Positions 41,500 through 49,173 of a stretch of DNA of 64,000 nt are shown here, one piece after another; the stretch's first letter is position 1; each line of letters starts with the position of its first letter. The notes beneath the pieces are model-generated. The model was not told the DNA's origin and did no database searches. It saw only the letters and a list, made by a program, of their open reading frames with translations. A program made the translations under genes and the position numbers. The DNA comes from an uncultured Collinsella sp. (GTDB lineage Bacteria > Actinomycetota > Coriobacteriia > Coriobacteriales > Coriobacteriaceae), in assembly GCA_958403205.1 (NCBI GenBank), contig CATXWM010000006.1, positions 28,123 to 92,122 of the forward strand, in the 5' to 3' direction.

Positions 41500-42975
41500 A
41501 TGGCATCAGACGTTCGCGTCCGCTTTGCACCCTCACCGACGGGCAAGCTGCACATCGGCGGCGCCCGCACCGCTATCTATAACTGGGCTTTCGCCCGTGC
41601 TAACGGCGGCACGTTCATCCTGCGCATCGACGACACCGACCCCACCCGCTCTACCGACGAGAACACGCAGATCATCCTGCGCGCCATGCGTTGGCTGGGC
41701 CTGGACTGGGACGAGGGTCCCGAGGTGGGCGGCGACTTTGGCCCCTACGCCCAGACCGAGCGCCTGGACCTGTACAAGCAGGCCGCCCAGAAGCTTTGGG
41801 ACGAGGGCAAGGCTTATCCCTGCTTCTGCACCAAGGAGCAGCTCGACGCCGACCGCAAGGCCGCGCAGGAGCGCAAGGACCCCTTCCAGGGCTATCAGCG
41901 CCGTTGCCGCGATCTTGATCCCGAGGAGGCCCGCCGCCGCATCGAGGCCGGCGAGTCCTACGTCCTGCGCATCAAGGTGCCCGAGGACCGCGGCGACGTC
42001 GTCATCCACGACGCCGTTCACGGCGAGGTGACCTTCGACGCCAAGGAGCTCGACGACTTTGTCATCTTCCGCTCCGATGGCACGCCCACGTACAACTTCG
42101 CGACCGTCGTCGACGACGCCATGATGAAGATCACCCATGTCATCCGTGGCGACGACCATCTGTCCAACACCCCGCGTCAGGTCATGGTGTACGAGGCCCT
42201 CGGCGCTCCCGTGCCCACGTTCGCCCACATCTCCATGATCCTGGGCGCCGACGGCAAGAAGCTCTCCAAGCGCCACGGCGCCACCTCGGTGGAGGAGTAC
42301 CGCGACGCCGGCTACCTGTCCGACGCCTTCGTCAACTACCTGGCGCTGCTCGGCTGGTCGCTCGACGGCGAGACCACGATCATCCCGCGCGATGTCCTGG
42401 CCAGCAAGTTCTCGCTCGACCGCATCTCCAAGAACCCCGCGACCTTCGACCCCAAGAAGCTCGACTGGGTCAATGCTGAGTACATCAACGGCATGTCCGA
42501 TGCTCAGTTTGCCGACGAGATCATGGTCCCCGAGCTGCACGAGGCGGGTCTCATCGAGGGTAATGTCGAGTACGGCGAGGATTGGATCGACGCGCTTGCC
42601 GCCATTGTCAAGCCGCGCACCAAGATGCCGGCCGACGCCGTGACCGTCGCCGCTCCCATCTTCGCTACGGCCGAGACGCTCGAGTATGACGAGAAGTCCG
42701 TTAACAAGGGCCTGGCTAAGGAGGGCATGGGTGCCATTCTGGATGCCGCCAAGGCCGCGCTCGAGGGCGTGGACGAGTGGACGGCTGCCAACATCGACGC
42801 CGCGCTTGAGCCGCTGCCCGAGCAGATGGACCTTAAGAAGCGCGTGGTGTTCCAAGCTGTGCGCGTCGCCGTATGCGGCAACATGGTGAGCCCTCCGCTG
42901 GGTGAGACCATGGCGCTCGTCGGTCGCGACGACTGCCTGGCGCGCATCGATCGCGCCCGCACGATGGCGCTGTAA
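41500..42975 (+). CDS. gltX: Glutamyl-tRNA synthetase
   Basis: GltX charges tRNA-Glu (and possibly tRNA-Gln). The 491-residue class I synthetase has FAPSPTGKLHIGGART (HIGH-type motif) near the N-terminus, and KLSKRHG at about 254-260 as its KMSKS loop. ATG 41500 follows gaggag; the frame is open upstream to 41461 with no ribosome site there. Its cognate tRNA genes lie at 6520-6695. Confidence 0.95.
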   Translation: MASDVRVRFAPSPTGKLHIGGARTAIYNWAFARANGGTFILRIDDTDPTRSTDENTQIILRAMRWLGLDWDEGPEVGGDFGPYAQTERLDLYKQAAQKLWDEGKAYPCFCTKEQLDADRKAAQERKDPFQGYQRRCRDLDPEEARRRIEAGESYVLRIKVPEDRGDVVIHDAVHGEVTFDAKELDDFVIFRSDGTPTYNFATVVDDAMMKITHVIRGDDHLSNTPRQVMVYEALGAPVPTFAHISMILGADGKKLSKRHGATSVEEYRDAGYLSDAFVNYLALLGWSLDGETTIIPRDVLASKFSLDRISKNPATFDPKKLDWVNAEYINGMSDAQFADEIMVPELHEAGLIEGNVEYGEDWIDALAAIVKPRTKMPADAVTVAAPIFATAETLEYDEKSVNKGLAKEGMGAILDAAKAALEGVDEWTAANIDAALEPLPEQMDLKKRVVFQAVRVAVCGNMVSPPLGETMALVGRDDCLARIDRARTMAL

Positions 42976-42998
42976 TCGCTGCGCAAACGTATCTATCC

Positions 42999-43034
42999 GA
43001 GCCCCGTTCACTCAGAGCGGGGCTCTTGTTTCTG
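42999..43034 (+). terminator. Rho-independent terminator after gltX
   Basis: Stem gagccccg / cggggctc with an 11-base loop is followed by ttgttt. Confidence 0.8.
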
Positions 43035-43064
43035 TAGACGTATGGGATAGGAGGTGCTGGGGCC

Positions 43065-45506
43065 ATGGCCGAGCAACTTTCGCTGTTTGGTTCGCCGGAA
43101 CCGGAGGAAGCTCCGAAGTCCGCGGCTCCTGCCGCCGCCCCGGCGCAGCCCGAGCCCATCGCCGCCTATGCGAGCGTGGTTCTCGACATCCCGACGCGTG
43201 CGCTGTCCGAGCCGTTTGCCTATGGCATTCCTCAACCCCTTGCTAGCGAAGCGCAGATCGGATCAACGGTCCTGGTCCACTTTGGTAACCGTGCCGCCGC
43301 GGGCTATATTGTCGACATTGCGCCTGAGCTGGGCGACCTACAAGGCAACATCGCCCTCGATCCCGCGCGTATAAAGCCCATCGAGGCGATTCTCAGCAAG
43401 CCGCTCTTTAGTGCCGAGGCCGCCCGCATCGCGCGTTGGATGAGCCGCGAATATGTCGCGACGCTTTCCGAGTGCCTGCGCCTGTTCTTGCCCCCGGGTG
43501 GAAGCCCGCGCGTGGTCAAAGGCGACGACGGCGTGTGGACTGTCGAGCGCCCTGCCGTCAAACCCATCCAAAACCGCTGGGTCATGCTTACGCCCGAGGG
43601 TTTCGACTACACGCCGCCCAAGACCGCGGTCCGCCAGCGTCAGCTCATCGAGGCGCTCCAGTGCGGCCCGGTCACGACGCGCGATCTCAACCTGCTTTAC
43701 AACAGCATGTCGGCGACCATCAAGGCGCTTGAAAAGCGCGGCGTCGTGGTGGTGGAGGAGCGCCGTGCCTGGCGCGGTTGCAGCGAGCAGACTACGCTGT
43801 CCTCAGCGAGCGGCAAAGCGCCGGTCGCACTTACGAACGGCCAGCAGCAGGCGCTCGCGCAGATTGATCGCGCCCGTCTGGACGCTCATGGCGACGTGGT
43901 GCTTGTCGACGGCGTCACTGGCTCCGGCAAAACCGAGGTCTACCTCTCGGCGATTGAGCGCGTGCTGGCGGCCGGCCGTTCGGCCTGCGTGCTCGTGCCC
44001 GAGATCTCGCTGACGGCCCAGACCGTCGGCCGCTTCCGCTCGCGTTTTGGCGAGACGGTCGCCGTGTTCCATTCGCGCCTCTCGGCCGGCGAGCGCCTGG
44101 ACCAGTGGGATATGGTCGCCAGCGGTGCGGCCCGCGTGGTCGTCGGCGCCCGCTCGGCGCTCTTTTGTCCGCTCAGCGACCTTGGTCTCATCATCATCGA
44201 CGAGGAGCACGAGACCAGTTACAAGCAGGGCTCCAGTCCGCGCTACCATGCGCGCGAGGTGGCGGCCGAGATGGCGCGACGCTACCGCTGCCCGCTCGTG
44301 TTGGGCTCCGCCACGCCTTCTGCCGAGGCCCTCGACCGCTGCCGCCGTGGCACGTATAACGGTGCCACCTGGACGCGCGTCGAGATGCCCAAGCGCCCGG
44401 GACACGCCGTGCTGCCGACAGTCCGCATTGCCGACCTGCGCCGCGAGTTCTCGCACGGCAGCCGCTCTATGTTCTCAAAACCGCTGATGAAAGGCCTGGA
44501 GCGTGTGGTCGAGCGCCGCGAGAAGGCCGTGCTGTTGCACAACCGCCGTGGCTTTGCGCCGTTCCTGATGTGCCGCGAGTGCGGCTGCGTCCCCACCTGC
44601 AACCACTGCTCCACCGCGCTTACGTATCACGAGCGCACGCACACGCTGCAGTGTCACACATGCGGTTCGTCTTGGCGCGTGCAGCCCTATCCCGCGCCCA
44701 CAAGCCGTTGCCCCAAATGTGGAAGTCGCTACCTGGCAAAAATGGGTCTGGGCACGCAGCAGATCGAGGACGCACTGCACCAGATGCTTCCCGAGGATGT
44801 CGCCATTATTCGCATGGATGCCGATTCCACACGCGGCAAGGATGCGCACAAAAAGCTGCTCGAGCAGTTCGATGCTGCCGATTGCGCCGTGTTGCTGGGC
44901 ACCCAAATGATCGCAAAGGGTCTCGACTTTCCCGAGGTCACGCTCGTGGGCGTGGTCAATGCCGACTTCGCCCTCAAGCTGCCGGACTTCCGCGCAGGGG
45001 AGCGCGCCTACGACCTGCTGGAACAGGTGGCGGGCCGTGCCGGTCGCGGCGATCGCCCCGGCGAGGTGATCATCCAGACCTACCTGCCCGAGGATCCGGT
45101 CATTCGCGCCGTCGCTGAACATGACCGTTCGATCTTTACCGACCACGACCTGGACCAGCGCCGCGACGCGCTGTACCCGCCGTTTGTTCGCCTGGTCAAC
45201 ATCTTGGTGTGGTCGGCGATCCGAGACGACGCGCAAGACTACATCGGGCGCATTGCAAAGCTTCTTAAGCGCCGCTGGCATGCCGCCGCGCCCGACTTTC
45301 TGCGGGCGGGAAGTGCCGTGCCGCAGGTGCTGGGCCCGGCTTCGTGTGTAATCGAGAGAGCCAAGGACCGCTACCGCTTCCATCTGCTTGTAAAGTCGCC
45401 CGTGGGGTACCATGTCTCTGATGATATCGACGCCTGCCTCAAAGAGGTGGGCTCTGTGCGCGGCGTGAGCGTGAGCGTTGACGTCGACGCCTATGATTTG
45501 ATGTAA
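43065..45506 (+). CDS. priA: Primosomal protein N' (replication restart helicase PriA)
   Basis: PriA reloads the replisome at stalled forks. The 813-residue protein has an N-terminal DNA-binding region, helicase motifs GVTGSGKTEVYL (Walker A), DEEHETSYKQG (motif II), LGSATPSAEAL and GTQMIAKGLDFPEV. A zinc-binding insert has paired cysteines (CRECGCVPTCNHC, CHTCG, CPKCG). ATG 43065 follows ggagg. The first 35 residues are Pro/Ala-rich. It is followed 18 bases later by def, fmt and rsmB, a common bacterial gene order. Confidence 0.95.
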   Translation: MAEQLSLFGSPEPEEAPKSAAPAAAPAQPEPIAAYASVVLDIPTRALSEPFAYGIPQPLASEAQIGSTVLVHFGNRAAAGYIVDIAPELGDLQGNIALDPARIKPIEAILSKPLFSAEAARIARWMSREYVATLSECLRLFLPPGGSPRVVKGDDGVWTVERPAVKPIQNRWVMLTPEGFDYTPPKTAVRQRQLIEALQCGPVTTRDLNLLYNSMSATIKALEKRGVVVVEERRAWRGCSEQTTLSSASGKAPVALTNGQQQALAQIDRARLDAHGDVVLVDGVTGSGKTEVYLSAIERVLAAGRSACVLVPEISLTAQTVGRFRSRFGETVAVFHSRLSAGERLDQWDMVASGAARVVVGARSALFCPLSDLGLIIIDEEHETSYKQGSSPRYHAREVAAEMARRYRCPLVLGSATPSAEALDRCRRGTYNGATWTRVEMPKRPGHAVLPTVRIADLRREFSHGSRSMFSKPLMKGLERVVERREKAVLLHNRRGFAPFLMCRECGCVPTCNHCSTALTYHERTHTLQCHTCGSSWRVQPYPAPTSRCPKCGSRYLAKMGLGTQQIEDALHQMLPEDVAIIRMDADSTRGKDAHKKLLEQFDAADCAVLLGTQMIAKGLDFPEVTLVGVVNADFALKLPDFRAGERAYDLLEQVAGRAGRGDRPGEVIIQTYLPEDPVIRAVAEHDRSIFTDHDLDQRRDALYPPFVRLVNILVWSAIRDDAQDYIGRIAKLLKRRWHAAAPDFLRAGSAVPQVLGPASCVIERAKDRYRFHLLVKSPVGYHVSDDIDACLKEVGSVRGVSVSVDVDAYDLM

Positions 45507-45524
45507 CAACCCGAAAGGATGGCC

Positions 45525-46061
45525 ATGGAAGCCAACGGAATCGTACTGTCGCCTGACCCTCGTCTGCGCCAGGAGTGCGCCGTCATCGAGGAGATCACCC
45601 CGGCGATCGAGGCGCTTGTCGAGAAGATGAAGAAGATGATGTTCGAGAACGGCGGTTGCGGCCTAGCTGCCCCGCAGATCGGCGAGCTCATTCAGCTCGT
45701 CACCATCGACTGCGACTACAGCGACAAGAATGATTATGATCCGTACGTGCTCATCAACCCTGTCATTGTTGAGCAGAGTGACCATCTGGTGCCGTTTAGC
45801 GAGGGCTGCCTTTCCATTCCCGGCATTAGCTGCGAGATCGAGCGTCCCGACCATGTCGTCGTCGAGGCGTACGACTTGGACGCCAACCTGATTCGCTACG
45901 AGGCCTCGGGCGATCTGTTCTGCGTGTGCCTACAGCACGAGATCGATCACCTGCACGGCAACACCATGTTCGAGCGACTGAAGCCCATGCAGAGGATCAA
46001 GGCAGTCAAGGAGTACCAGGACGCCCTGGCCCGCGGCGCTCGACCGGGCGAGACGGAGTAG
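45525..46061 (+). CDS. def: Peptide deformylase
   Basis: Def removes the formyl group from nascent proteins. The 178-residue protein shows all three family motifs: GCGLAAPQIG, EGCLSIPG (metal ligand about Cys95) and QHEIDHLHG (His138 and His142 as ligands, Glu139 catalytic). ATG 45525 is favoured because gaaagg is 6 bases upstream; ATG 45519 touches that site. It pairs functionally with fmt downstream, although a large palindrome lies between them. Confidence 0.94.
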   Translation: MEANGIVLSPDPRLRQECAVIEEITPAIEALVEKMKKMMFENGGCGLAAPQIGELIQLVTIDCDYSDKNDYDPYVLINPVIVEQSDHLVPFSEGCLSIPGISCEIERPDHVVVEAYDLDANLIRYEASGDLFCVCLQHEIDHLHGNTMFERLKPMQRIKAVKEYQDALARGARPGETE

Positions 46062-46069
46062 GTCCCACC

Positions 46070-46171
46070 GTCCCCGGTGCTGAGCGCCCACATATCATCC
46101 CGTGCTCAAACATTCTCGCTTTGCTGCGAAACTGCGCGCGGGACGATATGTGGGCGCTCAGCACCGGGGAC
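46070..46171. repeat. Palindromic repeat element C
   Basis: Arms of 31 bases (46070-46100, 46141-46171) match with a single mismatch. They contain ggtgctgagcgcccacatat and flank a 40-base centre. No U-run follows. It interrupts the def-fmt gene pair. The rest of 46172-46389 is T-rich and is open in frame with fmt. Confidence 0.75.
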
Positions 46172-46389
46172 TGCGTTGTTCTGGCTCGATTCGCCCGGGT
46201 GCCGTTGGGCCAGGGAGGGGCGTCTTCGCTGATAGGTGCTTTGCTGAAAGAGCTGCTTTTATGGCGGCTCTTTCTTTGGTTTTGGGTATATTTGTTCTTG
46301 TTGAATTGTTATTGCGGATGGGCTGGGTACTTGGCTTTCCGCTGTTATTTATAGCCGTCTCGGCTTTGGTTGAGAGGAGACTAACTTTT

Positions 46390-47310
46390 ATGCGTATTGT
46401 GTTTATGGGTACGCCTGATTTTGCTGTGCCTTCGCTGACTTCGCTTGTTGAGGCTGGGAATGAGATTGCGCTTGTTGTTACTCGTCCTGATGCTGTTCGT
46501 GGGCGTGGTAAGAAGCTGGAGCCTTCTCCTGTTAAGGCTAAGGCGCTTGAGCTGGGGTTGCCGGTTGTTGAGGCTAATCGTATGACGGCCGAGGTTGTTG
46601 AGGCACTTCAGGCTGCCCAGGCTGACATTTTCTGTGTGGCTGCCTATGGCTGCATTTTGCCTGATGAGGTGCTGCATATGGCGCCGCTTGGTATTGTGAA
46701 TGTTCATGCGTCTTTGCTGCCTCGTTGGCGTGGCGCCGCTCCTATTCAGCGTGCGATTCTTGCTGGTGACGAGGTTGCTGGCGTTTCCATTATGCGCATT
46801 GGACATGGCGTGGATACTGGTGCTTATTGTGCCCAGGCTTCCACGTCGGTTGCCGGTAAGCATGCTGAGGCGCTGACCATGGAGCTTGGTGAGCTTGGCG
46901 GCAAACTGCTTGCCGATACGCTTCCTTCTCTTGCCGATGGCACCGCCGTGTGGACTGAGCAGGATGAGTCGCTCGTCACTCATGCTGCCAAGATTTCCAA
47001 GCTGGAGATGCTTCTGGATCCGCAGATGGCTGCGCTCGATTGCGTGCGTCATGTGCTCGCTTCGTCCGATACCGCGCCTGCTCGTTGCGTGATTGCCGGC
47101 AAGACCGTGCGTGTGCTCGATGCTGCGCTGGCCGATGTTTCGCTTGGCAAGGGCGGCGTTGACGTTAAGAATAAGCGTGTTTTCCTTGGCCTTTCCGATG
47201 GTGCGGTTGAACTGCTCGAGGTTAAGCCCGATGGCAAGCGTGCCATGGCCGCTTCTGCTTGGGCTGCTGGGCTGCAAGGCGCCGATCTTATCTGGGGTGT
47301 TTTGTCATGA
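46390..47310 (+). CDS. fmt: Methionyl-tRNA formyltransferase
   Basis: Fmt formylates initiator methionyl-tRNA using 10-formyltetrahydrofolate. The 306-residue protein has MRIVFMGTPDFAVPSL at the start and NVHASLLPRWRGAAPIQRAI containing the catalytic His. ATG 46390 follows gagaggag at 12 bases. An in-frame ATG at 46261 would add a 43-residue hydrophobic leader. Codons are strikingly T-ending (gct, cgt, gtt, ctt) compared with gltX and priA. It overlaps rsmB by 4 bases. Confidence 0.93.
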   Translation: MRIVFMGTPDFAVPSLTSLVEAGNEIALVVTRPDAVRGRGKKLEPSPVKAKALELGLPVVEANRMTAEVVEALQAAQADIFCVAAYGCILPDEVLHMAPLGIVNVHASLLPRWRGAAPIQRAILAGDEVAGVSIMRIGHGVDTGAYCAQASTSVAGKHAEALTMELGELGGKLLADTLPSLADGTAVWTEQDESLVTHAAKISKLEMLLDPQMAALDCVRHVLASSDTAPARCVIAGKTVRVLDAALADVSLGKGGVDVKNKRVFLGLSDGAVELLEVKPDGKRAMAASAWAAGLQGADLIWGVLS

Positions 47311-48707
47311 GCAAGCTGTCTCCCGCGCGCAAGCTTGCACTCGATGTGCTGATGGAGGCCGATCGCCGCGACATGTATGCGCGCGACGTGCTGTCCTCTC
47401 GCGCATCGGCCAAGGCTATTGACCAGCGCGATTCCGCTTTTGCAGCTCGCTTGGCGCTTGGTGTGGCCGCCACGCAGGGTATTTTGGACGAACTGCTCGA
47501 TCAGTTTCTCGATAAGCCTAAAAAGGTTGCGCCGCGTGTTCGCATGGCGCTTCGTATCTCGGCCTTCGAGATACTCTATCTGCATACGCCGGGTCGCGTT
47601 GCGGTGAGTCAGGGCGTTGAGCTGGTGCGCAGCGGAGCTAAGTCTGCCGCCGGTTTGGCCAATGCCGTGCTGCATAAGGTCGCGGACAACGTTGAGGACT
47701 TTGCCACGGCGTCCGATGTTGATGAGTCTGAGCGACGCCTGGTTCGTCTGTCGCGCCTGATGGGACTGCCGCGTTGGCTGTGCGCTCGCATTATGGCATC
47801 GTTCGACACGCCAGAGGGTGCGCTTAACTTTGCCGGCAATCTGGCCCCCGCGCCGCTGGCCCTGCATGAAAACACCTTTACGACCAAGCCCGATCCGTAT
47901 ATCTCGCAGCTCGTCGCGCCTGTCTTCCCGGGCTGTCATGCCCCGGTTGATGCCCAGGTTACCGTTGCTTCGGGTGTGTTTGAGCGTGCTGCCGCGGTGG
48001 CATCTGATCTCAACGCGCAGCTTATCGCCACAGCTGCCACGCGCCCTGGTAGCTGCCTTGAGATTGGTGCCGGTCGTGGCACCAAGACCTATGTGATGAT
48101 GTGCCAGGCCAAGCGTGCGGGCTATGAGCGTCAGCATACGGCGCTCGATCTGCATGATCGCAAGTGCGATCTGAATCTCGCTCGCCTGCATAAGGCCGGT
48201 ATTCAGGGCGTTCGTACGGTTTCGGGTGATGCCTGCGAGCTTGATGAGGTGCTCACATCGTTTGATGCCATGCTTGGCGAGCCGGTTAAGTTCGACACGG
48301 TCTTTATCGATGCGCCGTGCTCGGGCACCGGCACCATGCGTCGTCATCCCGAGATCCCGTGGCGCCTAACTGAGAATGACGTTACGACTGATTTGCCCAA
48401 GCTGCAGCTGACGATGCTCAAGGAGGCTGCCGCGCGCGTGGCTGCCGGCGGCGAGCTCATCTATGCGACGTGCTCCGTCTTCGACGAGGAGAACACGCAG
48501 GTGGTGGATGCTTTCCTTGCTTCTCCCGAGGGTGCCGGCTTTAGCGTGGCACCGCTTTCCGAGGCACAGATTCTGCAACTCCCCGAGTTCGACCAGGCCA
48601 AGAAGCTCGTATCCGTACGCCAGAACGATCGAGGCCTCTTCCAAAGCGTGCCGGTAAACGCCGACTCCTACGACGGCCACTTCTGCGCCAGGCTGGTCCG
48701 CAACTAA
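47307..48707 (+). CDS. rsmB: 16S rRNA (cytosine-967-C5) methyltransferase
   Basis: RsmB methylates C967 of 16S rRNA. The 466-residue protein has an N-terminal NusB-like RNA-binding domain (about 5-140, RMALRISAFEILYL, VAVSQGVELVRS). The Rossmann methyltransferase domain has the SAM-binding LEIGAGRGTKT, the catalytic DAPCSGTGTMRRHPEI and the second cysteine motif YATCSVFDEEN. ATG 47307 overlaps the fmt stop. A family A palindrome follows its end. Confidence 0.92.
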   Translation: MSKLSPARKLALDVLMEADRRDMYARDVLSSRASAKAIDQRDSAFAARLALGVAATQGILDELLDQFLDKPKKVAPRVRMALRISAFEILYLHTPGRVAVSQGVELVRSGAKSAAGLANAVLHKVADNVEDFATASDVDESERRLVRLSRLMGLPRWLCARIMASFDTPEGALNFAGNLAPAPLALHENTFTTKPDPYISQLVAPVFPGCHAPVDAQVTVASGVFERAAAVASDLNAQLIATAATRPGSCLEIGAGRGTKTYVMMCQAKRAGYERQHTALDLHDRKCDLNLARLHKAGIQGVRTVSGDACELDEVLTSFDAMLGEPVKFDTVFIDAPCSGTGTMRRHPEIPWRLTENDVTTDLPKLQLTMLKEAAARVAAGGELIYATCSVFDEENTQVVDAFLASPEGAGFSVAPLSEAQILQLPEFDQAKKLVSVRQNDRGLFQSVPVNADSYDGHFCARLVRN

Positions 48708-48713
48708 CTACTA

Positions 48714-48781
48714 ATTTGCGGTGAAATAGGGATTGAAAAACCGCTTCTACCCGCCAAACAGTCCTTATTTTACCGCAACTC
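48714..48781. repeat. Palindromic repeat family A, copy 5
   Basis: The left arm ttgcggtgaaataggga and right arm tccttattttaccgcaa match with two differences. The copy lies directly after the rsmB stop. Confidence 0.75.
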
Positions 48782-48809
48782 ATAAGGAAACCTGGGTAGC
48801 TAAATAATC

Positions 48810-48839
48810 AGCCCCGCGATCGGTTTCGGTCGCGGGGCT
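48810..48839 (-). terminator. Terminator of the zinc-ribbon gene
   Basis: On the minus strand, stem agccccgcga / tcgcggggct is followed by gattattta. The T content after it is modest. Confidence 0.6.
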
Positions 48840-48848
48840 GCTTGGTTC

Positions 48849-49085
48849 CTAGTGGCTATGCGGGCAGTTGGCGCAGCAGCCGCTTGTGGCGCTGGTGCTG
48901 GAGCCGCCGCTTCGCTGGTCGGTGTTGTAGAAACCGCTGCCCTCAAATTTAATGCCGCTGGCCGAGAACGTCTTGGCCGCCGGGGCACCGCAGCTGGGGC
49001 ACACGACCTCGGGAGTCTCGGACATGGGATGCTCAACCTCAAACACGTTGCCGCAGCTCGAGCACTTGTAATCGTAGCGCGCCAT
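48849..49085 (-). CDS. FmdB-type zinc-ribbon protein
   Basis: The 78-residue protein starts MARYDYKCSSCGNVFE and has zinc-binding pairs at Cys8/Cys11 and Cys29/Cys32 (VVCPSCGAPA). This is the FmdB family of putative regulatory zinc ribbons. A Gly/Ser-rich tail ends in a second cysteine/histidine cluster (GCCANCPHSH) that could bind another metal. It is probably monocistronic. Function is unknown even in well-studied relatives. Confidence 0.85.
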   Translation of the reverse strand: MARYDYKCSSCGNVFEVEHPMSETPEVVCPSCGAPAAKTFSASGIKFEGSGFYNTDQRSGGSSTSATSGCCANCPHSH

Positions 49086-49173
49086 AATACTTCCTTTTCA
49101 GCACAAAGCGGGCAGATTACTCTGCCCGCAAAAATTCAAACGTCTGTAACTGTACCCTATATCGGGGGTTTTA

